A stretch of 64,000 nt of DNA from NCBI GenBank assembly GCA_036287865.1, contig CP126743.1, positions 434,001 through 498,000 on the forward strand, read 5' to 3'. Both the position numbers and the translations under genes were made by a program. Below are positions 18,044-26,783 of the stretch, in pieces. The notes under the pieces were generated by a model. It saw nothing but the letters and a program-made list of their open reading frames with translations, had not been told where the DNA came from and did not search any database. This stretch comes from Fluviibacter phosphoraccumulans_A (GTDB lineage: Bacteria > Pseudomonadota > Gammaproteobacteria > Burkholderiales > Rhodocyclaceae). Within the stretch, counting starts at the first letter, position 1. Every line of letters starts with the position of its first letter.

Positions 18044-18310
18044 ATGCGCCGGCTTAATCTCTTCCTCATTGTTGTGGTGCTGGTGTCGTCGATTGGTGTC
18101 ATTACCAGCCAGCACCAGGCCCGCAAGCGCTTGCAAGCGCTGGAGCAGGAGCGGGATCGCACCAACAATCTGGACGTTGAGTTTGGTCAGCTGCAACTGG
18201 AGATGTCTTCCTGGGCGGCGCACACGCGCATTGAAAAGATCGCGCGCGAAAAGCTCGGCATGCAGTTGCCAGACATGAAGAAAGTGCAAAAGCTAGGAGG
18301 TGGGCAATGA
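18044..18310 (+). CDS. ftsL: Cell division protein FtsL
   Basis: An 88-residue bitopic division protein. A single N-terminal membrane helix (LNLFLIVVVLVSSIGVITSQ) is followed by a periplasmic coiled coil (ARKRLQALEQERDRTNNLD...) and the short conserved end IEKIAREKLGMQLPD. It forms the FtsQLB subcomplex, which activates septal peptidoglycan synthesis. The ftsI start lies inside its last codons (overlap at 18307-18310). Confidence 0.93.
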   Translation: MRRLNLFLIVVVLVSSIGVITSQHQARKRLQALEQERDRTNNLDVEFGQLQLEMSSWAAHTRIEKIAREKLGMQLPDMKKVQKLGGGQ

Positions 18311-20007
18311 GTCGTAAAGACCATCGCTTTACCGAAAGCCCGGTGTTGAAAGACCAGCTTGCGAGCTGGCGTATTCATTTGGTATCGGCAGTAATTTTTG
18401 GTGCATTGCTGGCATTGGTCGGACGCGCCTTTTATCTGCAGATGATCAATGAAGATTTTCTGCAGGCGCGGGGCGATGTGCGTTATCGCCGTGTGCTGGA
18501 AATTCCTGCGTCGCGCGGCAAGATTCTCGATCGCCATGGCGACATGCTGGCGGAATCAACGCCGATGCGTGCGGTTTGGGCAACGGCGGATGCCAAGCTG
18601 GATCCTGAGCAGTTAAAAGCGCTGGGTGATCTGCTGGAGATGAATCCGAAAGCGATTGAAAAGAAGCTGAATGGCGACAAAAACTTTGTTTACCTGAAGC
18701 ATCAGGTGTCACCAGATGCCGCTGCGCGTATCGCAGCCCTGAAGCTACCCGGTATCCAGATAGATCGCGAATACAGCCGGTTCTATCCGGCCGGTGACAT
18801 GGTCGCGCACATGGTGGGCTTTACGGGTAAGGATGACAAAGGTCAGGAAGGTGTTGAGCTGGCGTTTGAATCACGGCTCGTGGGGGCCAATGGCGAGCGC
18901 ACCGTGATTAAGGATCGTCGTGGGCAGATTGTCGAAGAAGTCGGTTCAGAGCGTCCACCGCAGGACGGTGAAGATATCCAGTTGGCCATCGATGCCAAGA
19001 TTCAGTTCATTGCTTTCAATGCGTTGCGCAACGCTACTGAAAAATTTAATGCCAAAGGCGGTAGCGCCATCGTAGCCGATATTAAAACGGGTGAAATTCT
19101 GGCGTTGGCCAACTGGCCAACCTATAACCCGAATAACCGCTCGCAACTTTCCGGTGGTCAGCTACGTAATCGTGCTGTGACCGATAGCTTTGAACCGGGT
19201 TCGACCATGAAGCCGTTCATTGCAGCCTTGGCGCTGGATCGCGGCAAGTACAAGTTCGACTCCATCATCAATTGCGCGCTGGGCAAGATGACGATTGGTA
19301 CGGCAACCATCAGCGATGCACATCCGCATGGCGCGTTGACGTTGGCGCAGGTGATTCAGAAGTCGTCGAATATCGGTGCAACGAAGATTGCATTGGGCTT
19401 TCCTTCGGAAGATATGTGGACGATGTTCTCGAAGGTGGGTTTTGGTAAGCCGCTGGGCTTGGGCTTCCCGGGAGAAGTGGGCGGCCGCTTGCGCCCGTGG
19501 CAGACCTGGAAACCGATTGAACAGGCAACCATGTCTTATGGCCACGGCATCTCCGTCACCGTAGTGCAATTAGCGCATGCCTACATGGCGTTTGCGCGTG
19601 ATGGTGACCTGGTACCGTTGTCGCTGCTGAAGACCAACGGACAAGTGCCGGGTGTGCCGGTGTTTGCACCAGAGACATCGCGCCAGGTGCGTCTGATGCT
19701 GGAAATGGTCGTCAGTCCCGAAGGTACCGCGAATAAGGCGGCTGTGCCGGGCTACCGCGTGGGCGGTAAGACAGGTACGGCGCATAAGCTGGTCGGTGGG
19801 CGCTATGCGAATAAGTACCTGGCTTCCTTTGTAGGCATTGGTCCGATTTCAGATCCGCGCTTGGTCGTGGGGGTGGTGGTCGATGAGCCTATCGGTGCGC
19901 ACTACGGTGGCGACGTGGCAGGTCCCGTATTCTCGGAAGTGATGGGTGGTGCTCTGCGTACCCTGGGTGTGCCTCAGGACCAGGAATCGACCCCCGCTGC
20001 GTTGTGA
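18307..20007 (+). CDS. ftsI: Septal peptidoglycan transpeptidase FtsI (PBP3)
   Basis: A 566-residue class B penicillin-binding protein that crosslinks septal peptidoglycan with FtsW. One N-terminal helix (LVSAVIFGALLALVGRAF), a dimerisation domain with RGKILDRHGDMLA, then the transpeptidase with active-site FEPGSTMKPF (catalytic Ser near residue 304), KSSNIG (SxN) and VGGKTGTAHKL (KTG). It ends DQESTPAAL. The 76 bp after its stop continue an Ala/Pro/Lys-rich frame running exactly to the murE start, so a C-terminal tail may have been lost by a one-base deletion at about 20004. Confidence 0.96.
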   Translation: MSRKDHRFTESPVLKDQLASWRIHLVSAVIFGALLALVGRAFYLQMINEDFLQARGDVRYRRVLEIPASRGKILDRHGDMLAESTPMRAVWATADAKLDPEQLKALGDLLEMNPKAIEKKLNGDKNFVYLKHQVSPDAAARIAALKLPGIQIDREYSRFYPAGDMVAHMVGFTGKDDKGQEGVELAFESRLVGANGERTVIKDRRGQIVEEVGSERPPQDGEDIQLAIDAKIQFIAFNALRNATEKFNAKGGSAIVADIKTGEILALANWPTYNPNNRSQLSGGQLRNRAVTDSFEPGSTMKPFIAALALDRGKYKFDSIINCALGKMTIGTATISDAHPHGALTLAQVIQKSSNIGATKIALGFPSEDMWTMFSKVGFGKPLGLGFPGEVGGRLRPWQTWKPIEQATMSYGHGISVTVVQLAHAYMAFARDGDLVPLSLLKTNGQVPGVPVFAPETSRQVRLMLEMVVSPEGTANKAAVPGYRVGGKTGTAHKLVGGRYANKYLASFVGIGPISDPRLVVGVVVDEPIGAHYGGDVAGPVFSEVMGGALRTLGVPQDQESTPAAL

Positions 20008-20084
20008 AAGTGACTTCGACTGCTGCTGCGCCTGTGTCGACGGCGGCAATGCCTGCGCCAGCCAAGAAAAAGGGGGCGCAGTAA
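20004..20084 (+). other. Possible detached C-terminal tail of FtsI
   Basis: Read one base back from the ftsI frame, this stretch is open and encodes V-K-V-T-S-T-A-A-A-P-V-S-T-A-A-M-P-A-P-A-K-K-K-G-A-Q, ending in a TAA that overlaps the murE ATG (TAATG). Such overlap is what the rest of the cluster shows at nearly every junction. Inference: the ancestral FtsI had this low-complexity basic tail, and loss of one G at TTG(G)TGA cut it off. It could also be plain intergenic DNA. Confidence 0.5.
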
Positions 20085-21583
20085 TGGCACCGCTCGCCAC
20101 GCGTGAAGATGTGCTGAGTTGGGTGCTGGCTCAAGGGCTGCGCCCAACGGGCGTCTGCGCAGATAGCCGTCGTGTGCGGGCGGGCGATCTCTTTGTCGCC
20201 GAAGTTGCAGAAACCGGTATGCGCGCAGTCTATGCGCGCGACGCATTGGCCAATGGTGCGTGTGCCGTGTTGTGGTCAGATGATTTGCCATTGTGCGAAA
20301 CCGAGTTCGGTAGCGCGCCAGTCGTTGCAGTGAGTAACTTGCATGCACTGGTCGGTCCGATTGCCCAGCAGGTCTATGGCAACCCGAGTGTGCATTTGCG
20401 CGTTCTGGCCGTAACAGGCACGAACGGCAAGACGACGATTACGCAGTGGCTGGCGCAGACGATGCCAGGTCGTTGTGCGGTCATTGGCACTCTCGGCGCG
20501 GGTTATCCGGATGCGATGGTTAAAACCGGCTTTACTACGCCGGACGCCGCTCAATATGCACACCTGTTGGCCGACTTTGTTGAAGATGGCGCAACCGCTT
20601 GTGCGGTTGAAGCCAGTTCGATTGGTATAGAAGAAGCGCGCATGGCCGGTAGCGCCATTGATTGCGCCGTGTTCACTAATCTCACGCGGGATCACCTGGA
20701 TTACCACCAGACGATGGCAGCCTATGCCGCGGCCAAGGCAAAACTATTTGCGTGGGGAGGTTTGCGTGCTGCAGTCGTTAACTATGATGCCTTTGGTCAA
20801 ACGCTGATTGAACAAACCACAGCAAAATTGGTGGTGGCCTATGGGCTCAGTGCCCGGCCGCAGGAGTTAGCTACGGCTGTTGGTTGGGTTGGCGCGGAAT
20901 CGGTGCAAACAACGGCGCAAGGCATGGGTGCGACGCTAGTGTTTGGTGAAGAGCGCTTGGCGTTTACGACCCGGATTATCGGTCGTCATAATCTCTCGAA
21001 TCTGCTGGCCGTTGCGGCAGTGCTTGGTACGCAAGGTCTGTCGCCGGCAGAAATTGTTGTCGAGTTGGGTAAATTGCAACCACCGGCCGGGCGCATGGCT
21101 TGTCTGGGCGGTAGCGCAGCGCCACTGGTGGTGGTTGATTATGCGCACACGCCGGATGCGCTCGCGAATATTCTCGCCGCGTTGCGTGATGTTACTCAGG
21201 CCCGGGGTGGCAAGCTGTTCTGTGTGTTTGGTTGTGGCGGCGATCGTGATCCGGGCAAGCGTCCGGAGATGGGTCGGGTTGCTGCGGCAGGTGCCGATAT
21301 TGTTTGCATCACCTCCGATAATCCGCGTTGGGAATCGCCCGCCGATATTCTGCAAGCGATTGCTGTAGGTGCACCGTTGGCACGCCTTGTCGAAGATCGT
21401 GCGCTGGCGATTCAGCAAGTCATTGCCGAGGCATCTGCAGAGGATGTAGTGCTGCTCGCCGGCAAGGGCCATGAAACCGAGCAGGAAATTCATGGTCAGC
21501 GTTATCCCTTTGATGATGCGGTTCATGCCAAGGCTGCCCTAACGGCCTGGAATGAGCGGCAGCTGGCCGGAGCAGAGGCCTGA
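20084..21583 (+). CDS. murE: UDP-MurNAc-tripeptide ligase MurE
   Basis: A 499-residue Mur ligase that adds the third stem-peptide residue to UDP-MurNAc-Ala-Glu. ATP loop VTGTNGKTTITQWL near residues 110-123; FTTPDAAQ; EASSIGIEEAR; FTNLTRDHLDYH; and the DNPR specificity motif (TSDNPRWESP), which indicates meso-diaminopimelate as substrate. The start ATG at 20084 follows the family N-terminus; upstream in-frame codons lie within ftsI. It precedes murF by 1 bp. Confidence 0.96.
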   Translation: MAPLATREDVLSWVLAQGLRPTGVCADSRRVRAGDLFVAEVAETGMRAVYARDALANGACAVLWSDDLPLCETEFGSAPVVAVSNLHALVGPIAQQVYGNPSVHLRVLAVTGTNGKTTITQWLAQTMPGRCAVIGTLGAGYPDAMVKTGFTTPDAAQYAHLLADFVEDGATACAVEASSIGIEEARMAGSAIDCAVFTNLTRDHLDYHQTMAAYAAAKAKLFAWGGLRAAVVNYDAFGQTLIEQTTAKLVVAYGLSARPQELATAVGWVGAESVQTTAQGMGATLVFGEERLAFTTRIIGRHNLSNLLAVAAVLGTQGLSPAEIVVELGKLQPPAGRMACLGGSAAPLVVVDYAHTPDALANILAALRDVTQARGGKLFCVFGCGGDRDPGKRPEMGRVAAAGADIVCITSDNPRWESPADILQAIAVGAPLARLVEDRALAIQQVIAEASAEDVVLLAGKGHETEQEIHGQRYPFDDAVHAKAALTAWNERQLAGAEA

Positions 21584-21584
21584 T

Positions 21585-23042
21585 ATGGCAATGAAACTAA
21601 TGCGCTCTGTTCGTCTTTCCGAGGCCGTGCCACTCTCGCTGGTAACCGACTGGTTGTCGGCTGCGCTTCCCGGGGCTTCGGCCGGTCTGATGGTGCAGGG
21701 TGTGTCAACGGATACGCGAACCCTGCAGCCGGGTGATCTGTTTATTGCCTTGCGCGGCGAACAATTTGATGCGCATGAGTTTCTGGAAGATGTGCGTGAA
21801 GCGGGTGCCGTTGCTGCAGTGGTTGAGTCGGGACACCCGATGCTCTCTTCATCGGCGCTCGATGGTTGGCCGCTGATTGTTTGTGACGATACGCGCCATG
21901 CTTTGGGCACGCTGGGGCAGGCATGGCGTCAGCGCTATAGCCTGCCCGTGGTGGCAGTGACCGGGTCCAATGGTAAAACAACCACCAAAGAACTGGTGAC
22001 GCATCTATTTGCGGCTGCAGTAGCCGCTGATGCCGTGCTGAGCACCCTAGGCAATTTTAATAACGAGATCGGTTTGCCGCTCACGCTGCTACGTTTGAGT
22101 GCTGAGCACCGTTATGCCGTGATTGAGTTGGGGATGAGTCATCCGGGTGAGATTGCTGCCTTGGCGCAATTGGCGCAGCCGTCTATCGCCATTGTTACCA
22201 ACGCTCAGCGCGCACATCTGGCGGGCATGGGTTCGCTGGTGGGTGTGGCGGAAGAAAAGGGCAGTCTGTTTGACGCCTTGCTTGAAGGTGGTGCAGCGAT
22301 TGTGAATCTGGATGACCCGCATGCAGACCAGTGGTTAGCGCGCATTCAGAGCGGTCGCGATGTATTGGGTACGCATGTGCAGTCAGCGAAGCAGCATGGT
22401 GCCGTAGCACCGGCATTTGTTGCTGAGATTACAGAGACCAATCTGCAAGGCCAGGTGTTACGTATGACAACGCCGACGGAGCAGGTTGTGTTGACATTGC
22501 CGTTGAATGGTGCGCACAACGCCAGCAATGTTGCGCAAGCAATGGCTGCGGGTTTTGCAGCGGGGCTGGATGTGCAAGCTATGGCGGCATCGCTGGCAAG
22601 TTTTGGGGGCGTTGCTGGTCGCCTCCAGCGCAAACAGGCCGTGGGTGGTGCACAAGTGATTGATGACACCTATAACGCGAATCCGGATTCCATGCGGGCA
22701 GCAATTGATGTACTGGCTGCGGGTGCTGCAAGTGCACGGGCCACTCTGGTGATGGGCGATATGGGTGAAGTGGGCGCTGAAAGCGAAGCGCTGCATGCAG
22801 AGGTGGGTGCCTATGCTGCGCAACGTGGTGTAGGTGCGCTGTACGCCGTGGGGCCGCTCTCGGCGGGCGCGGTGAAAGCCTATCAAACAAATGCAGCCGG
22901 TGAATCCCGGCATTTCGCCACCCAGGAAGAGCTGGTGCAGGCATTGAAGAACAACCTCGGTGCGGATGCCGTGGTTCTGGTTAAAGGTTCGCGTTCATCA
23001 CGGATGGAAATCGTGGTGAATGCGCTGGTAGATCAAGCGTAG
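21585..23042 (+). CDS. murF: UDP-MurNAc-tripeptide:D-Ala-D-Ala ligase MurF
   Basis: A 485-residue Mur ligase that adds D-Ala-D-Ala, completing the UDP-MurNAc-pentapeptide. N-terminal substrate-binding domain (VSTDTRTLQPGDLFIALRG), ATP loop VTGSNGKTTTKELV, VIELGMSHPGEI, NAQRAHLAGMGS and DDTYNANPDSM. The gene ends in TAG, followed 10 bp later by mraY. This TAG is a working stop: reading through it would run into mraY in the wrong frame, which matters for the stop-codon question raised by the pseudogenes. Confidence 0.96.
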   Translation: MAMKLMRSVRLSEAVPLSLVTDWLSAALPGASAGLMVQGVSTDTRTLQPGDLFIALRGEQFDAHEFLEDVREAGAVAAVVESGHPMLSSSALDGWPLIVCDDTRHALGTLGQAWRQRYSLPVVAVTGSNGKTTTKELVTHLFAAAVAADAVLSTLGNFNNEIGLPLTLLRLSAEHRYAVIELGMSHPGEIAALAQLAQPSIAIVTNAQRAHLAGMGSLVGVAEEKGSLFDALLEGGAAIVNLDDPHADQWLARIQSGRDVLGTHVQSAKQHGAVAPAFVAEITETNLQGQVLRMTTPTEQVVLTLPLNGAHNASNVAQAMAAGFAAGLDVQAMAASLASFGGVAGRLQRKQAVGGAQVIDDTYNANPDSMRAAIDVLAAGAASARATLVMGDMGEVGAESEALHAEVGAYAAQRGVGALYAVGPLSAGAVKAYQTNAAGESRHFATQEELVQALKNNLGADAVVLVKGSRSSRMEIVVNALVDQA

Positions 23043-23052
23043 GAAAAACAAG

Positions 23053-24141
23053 ATGCTATTTTGGCTCTCGGAATGGCTGGCTCAGGATGTGCGTGCATTT
23101 AACGTCATTAATTATCTGACGTTGCGTACGGTGCTCGCTGCGTTGACGGCGCTGGTCATCAGCTGGGTGGCGGGACCTGCCGTGATTCGCTGGTTGGCCG
23201 CTAAAAAGATTGGTCAGGCAGTGCGTACCGATGGTCCGCAGACGCATCTGGTGAAATCAGGCACCCCGACCATGGGAGGCGTGTTGATTCTAATCGCCAC
23301 CGGTCTTTCGACCTTGCTCTGGGGTGATCTGGAAAACCGTTACGTCTGGGTGGTGTTGCTGGTGACCCTGGGCACCGGTGCGATTGGTTGGTATGACGAT
23401 TGGCGCAAAGTAGTCTATCGCGACCCGAAGGGTCTGGCCAGCCGCTGGAAGTTTTTCTGGCAATCGGTGATCGGTCTGGCTGCTGCCGGCTTTCTGGCAA
23501 TGACAGCGAACACCCCGATGCAGTTCCAGCTGATTCTGCCGTTCTTCAAGGATGTGGCGATCCCATTGGGGGTGGGCGGTTTTATCGTGCTGACCTATCT
23601 GGTGATCGTGGGCACTTCGAATGCCGTTAATCTCACTGATGGTCTGGATGGCCTGGCCATCATGCCGGCCTGCATGGTGGCGGCAGCGCTGACGGTGTTT
23701 GCCTATGTGGCCGGTAACGCGGTGTATGCCAAGTATCTGTTCATGCCTTACATGCCAGGCGCTGGCGAGATCTGTGTGCTGCTTGGTGCGCTGGTTGGTG
23801 CCGGTCTGGGCTTTCTCTGGTTCAACGCGTATCCCGCCGAAGTATTCATGGGGGACGTCGGTGCGCTGGCCATTGGTGCTGCATTGGGTACCACAGCTGT
23901 GATCGTGTGTCAGGAAATCGTGTTCTTCATCATGTGCGGTGTGTTTGTCGCCGAAACCGTCTCGGTGATGATGCAGGTGAGTTATTTCAAAGCGACTAAA
24001 GGCAAGCGGATCTTCCGCATGGCGCCGTTGCATCACCACTACGAGCTGGGTGGTTGGAAAGAAACCCAGGTCGTCGTTCGTTTCTGGATTATCACCATCG
24101 TGCTGGTGCTGCTAGGCCTCTCTACCCTCAAGCTCCGTTAA
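23053..24141 (+). CDS. mraY: Phospho-MurNAc-pentapeptide transferase MraY
   Basis: A 362-residue polytopic enzyme of about ten membrane helices that makes lipid I from UDP-MurNAc-pentapeptide and undecaprenyl phosphate at the inner membrane. Signature motifs: KSGTPTMGG, GWYDDWRKV (catalytic Asp pair), NAVNLTDGLDGLAI, NAYPAEVFMGDVGALAIG and the HHHYELGGWKE loop. The start ATG at 23053 follows a GGAAAAAC spacer after murF. It lies 18 bp before murD. Confidence 0.97.
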   Translation: MLFWLSEWLAQDVRAFNVINYLTLRTVLAALTALVISWVAGPAVIRWLAAKKIGQAVRTDGPQTHLVKSGTPTMGGVLILIATGLSTLLWGDLENRYVWVVLLVTLGTGAIGWYDDWRKVVYRDPKGLASRWKFFWQSVIGLAAAGFLAMTANTPMQFQLILPFFKDVAIPLGVGGFIVLTYLVIVGTSNAVNLTDGLDGLAIMPACMVAAALTVFAYVAGNAVYAKYLFMPYMPGAGEICVLLGALVGAGLGFLWFNAYPAEVFMGDVGALAIGAALGTTAVIVCQEIVFFIMCGVFVAETVSVMMQVSYFKATKGKRIFRMAPLHHHYELGGWKETQVVVRFWIITIVLVLLGLSTLKLR

Positions 24142-24159
24142 TTTAACAAAGACCGCATC

Positions 24160-25620
24160 GTGACCCGTTGCCTGATTTCCTCACAAGCCACCCCGGCAGA
24201 CCTGCAAGGTTGCCGGGTGCTGGTCGTTGGGCTGGGCGAATCCGGTTTGGCGATGGCGAAGTGGTTGCATCAGCAGCAGGCGCAGATTGCATTTGTTGAT
24301 ACGCGTGCAGAACCGCCAGGCGTTCAGGACTTGTTATCTTCGGTGCCGGATGCCGAATGGCGTCGCAAGAGTGAGGCGCTGGAAGCTGACGTTATTGATC
24401 GTTGCCTAGACGGTGTTGATCTCTTGGTGCTATCGCCGGGCGTTGCGTTCGATCATCCTTTGGTTGAGGCGGCGAAGTCGCAGGGGCTAAATGTCTGGTC
24501 CGAGATTGATTGTTTTGCCGTGGCACGCGCTGCGCTTTGTCCACAGAGCAAGGTGATTGCTATCACCGGCGCTAATGGCAAAACTACGACGACGGCATTG
24601 ACGACCCATATGCTAAATGCGGCGGGTGTCGATGCGGTGGCCTGTGGCAATATTTCGCCGTCAGCACTGGATGCGTTTATGACGCGTCAAGCGAGCGGCG
24701 CCTGGCCGCGCGTTTGGGTGCTGGAGTTGTCGAGCTTTCAGCTTGAAGCGACTAGCCACATGCACAGTGATGCTGCGATCATTCTTAATCTGAGTGAGGA
24801 CCATCTAGACCGTCACTACACCATGGCCGGTTATGCCGCTGCCAAGGCCCGGATTTTTGAAGGCTGTGCGCACCCTGTCTGGAACCGTGCCGATACCTGG
24901 GCAGATGCGTATGGTCTAGATCTCGCGCATACGCAGAGCATTGGTGATGATGCACCGGTGCGTACGGACGACTTCGGTCTGGCGAATGGCTGGGTGATGC
25001 ACGGCGCATCGGTAATTCTGGCGCAGGCCGCATTGCCTTTATTGGGCCGACACAACGCGCTGAATGTGCAGGCAGCTCTGGCGCTGGCGCAACAGGTGTT
25101 GCCAACCGGCAAGACCATGACTGATTTGCTGCCGGGCGTACTGTCTTTCAAGAGCTTGCCGCACCGTGTGGCGCTGGTTGAGACCCTGGATGGTGTGCGT
25201 TACGTGGATGACTCCAAGGCGACGAACGTCGGTGCTATCCTAGCAGCGATCGATGGTTTATTTGATCCGGCCAGCGGCAAACTGCTGATCATTCTTGGTG
25301 GCGAAGGTAAGGGTCAGGATTTTTCACCTCTGGCTGAGCCGGTGGCTCGTGCGAGCCGTGCTGTGGCATTGATCGGGAAAGATGCCGAGGAGATCGGACG
25401 CGTTCTACCGGCGGCTGTTCTGGCGCAGCGTTTTAGTGATCTGCCATCGGCAACGCGTTGGCTAGCCGATCAAGCGCAACCGGGTGACACCGTGCTATTG
25501 TCGCCGGCCTGTGCCAGCCTGGATATGTTCCGCAATTATGCCGAGCGTGCGCAAGTGTTTATTGACACGGTGAAGGCGTTGACTTCATGCGCACCGGTCA
25601 AAGACGGGAGGGCGGCATGA
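24160..25620 (+). CDS. murD: UDP-MurNAc-alanine:D-glutamate ligase MurD
   Basis: A 486-residue Mur ligase adding D-Glu to UDP-MurNAc-L-Ala. N-terminal Rossmann domain (VLVVGLGESGLAMAKWL), ATP loop ITGANGKTTTTALTTHML near residues 134-151, WVLELSSFQLE, LNLSEDHLDRH, DDSKATNVGA and LLSPACASLDMFRNYAER. The best start is the GTG at 24160, 18 bp after mraY. Its last codon overlaps the ftsW start (ATGA at 25617-25620). Confidence 0.95.
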   Translation: MTRCLISSQATPADLQGCRVLVVGLGESGLAMAKWLHQQQAQIAFVDTRAEPPGVQDLLSSVPDAEWRRKSEALEADVIDRCLDGVDLLVLSPGVAFDHPLVEAAKSQGLNVWSEIDCFAVARAALCPQSKVIAITGANGKTTTTALTTHMLNAAGVDAVACGNISPSALDAFMTRQASGAWPRVWVLELSSFQLEATSHMHSDAAIILNLSEDHLDRHYTMAGYAAAKARIFEGCAHPVWNRADTWADAYGLDLAHTQSIGDDAPVRTDDFGLANGWVMHGASVILAQAALPLLGRHNALNVQAALALAQQVLPTGKTMTDLLPGVLSFKSLPHRVALVETLDGVRYVDDSKATNVGAILAAIDGLFDPASGKLLIILGGEGKGQDFSPLAEPVARASRAVALIGKDAEEIGRVLPAAVLAQRFSDLPSATRWLADQAQPGDTVLLSPACASLDMFRNYAERAQVFIDTVKALTSCAPVKDGRAA

Positions 25621-26783
25621 ATCGTCTAATGCGTATTGTCAATTCGCCTGAAGATCAGTCGGAAGTGGATCCGCTGTTAGTCTGGAGTGCCTTGGCGCTG
25701 CTCTTGATTGGCATGGTAATGGTCTATTCGGCCTCGATTGCCTTTGCCGAAGGTAGCCGGATCTTTGGTCGCAACCCGAACTACTTCCTGATTCGTCACG
25801 CCATCTTTTTGCTGATTGGCCTCACGGCCGCCGGCTCTGCCTTCCAGGTGCCGATTCAAACCTGGCAACGTTATTCGCCTTGGTTGTTTGTGGGCGGCAT
25901 CGTTTTGCTGGCGCTTGTGCTGGTACCCGGTCTGGGGCGCGATGTGAATGGTGCGCGACGCTGGCTACCGCTGTTCGTGGTTAACCTGCAGCCATCCGAG
26001 CTCATGAAGCTGTTTGTGGTGCTGTATGCCGCAGACTTTACCGTGCGCAAGATGAACGTGATGCACAGTCTCAAGAAAGCATTCCTGCCGATGTTCGTGG
26101 CCATGGTGCTGGTGGGTTCGCTACTGCTGAAAGAGCCGGACTTTGGTGCCTTTGTGGTTATCATCTCTATCGCCTTTGGCATCCTGTTCCTCGGCGGTAT
26201 GAAGACCCGTCTGTTCGCGATTCTGATTCTGTTGCTGCTGATGGCCTTTGCAGTGTTGATCATCGTGTCGCCCTATCGTCGTGATCGTATCTTTGGTTTT
26301 ATGGATCCATGGGCAGATGCACTGGGTCGCGGTTATCAACTCTCTCATTCGCTCATTGCCTTTGGTCGTGGCGAGTTCTTTGGCGTGGGTTTAGGTGCCA
26401 GCGTCGAGAAGTTGTTCTATCTGCCCGAAGCGCATACCGACTTCCTGTTGGCGGTGATTGCCGAAGAGCTGGGTTTTGTGGGTGTGATTGTGGTGATCGG
26501 TCTTTTCGGATTGCTGATTCAGCGCATCATCATGGTGAGTAAACAGTGCATCAAACTGGATCGTTGTTTCGCCGCACTAGTGGCTCAGGGCATTGCAATA
26601 TGGATTGGCGTGCAAAGCTTCATCAATATGGGCGTCAACATGGGCCTGCTGCCGACCAAGGGTCTGACGCTACCGATGATGAGTTTTGGGGGTTCGGGCA
26701 TCATGGTGAACTGCGTTGCCATCGCCATTCTGTTGCGCATTGATTGGGAAAACCGTCAGATGATGCGGGGGCGCCGGACATGA
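25617..26783 (+). CDS. ftsW: Septal peptidoglycan polymerase FtsW
   Basis: A 388-residue SEDS-family glycosyltransferase with ten predicted membrane helices; it polymerises lipid II at the septum together with FtsI. Typical segments: GRDVNGARRWLPL with QPSELMKL (the catalytic-loop region), KEPDFGAFVVI, LPEAHTDFLLAVIAEELGFVG and NMGVNMGLLPTKGLTLPMMSFGGSG. ATG at 25617 was chosen for the ATGA overlap with murD and a normal N-terminus. The murG start overlaps its stop in the same way. Confidence 0.96.
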   Translation: MNRLMRIVNSPEDQSEVDPLLVWSALALLLIGMVMVYSASIAFAEGSRIFGRNPNYFLIRHAIFLLIGLTAAGSAFQVPIQTWQRYSPWLFVGGIVLLALVLVPGLGRDVNGARRWLPLFVVNLQPSELMKLFVVLYAADFTVRKMNVMHSLKKAFLPMFVAMVLVGSLLLKEPDFGAFVVIISIAFGILFLGGMKTRLFAILILLLLMAFAVLIIVSPYRRDRIFGFMDPWADALGRGYQLSHSLIAFGRGEFFGVGLGASVEKLFYLPEAHTDFLLAVIAEELGFVGVIVVIGLFGLLIQRIIMVSKQCIKLDRCFAALVAQGIAIWIGVQSFINMGVNMGLLPTKGLTLPMMSFGGSGIMVNCVAIAILLRIDWENRQMMRGRRT

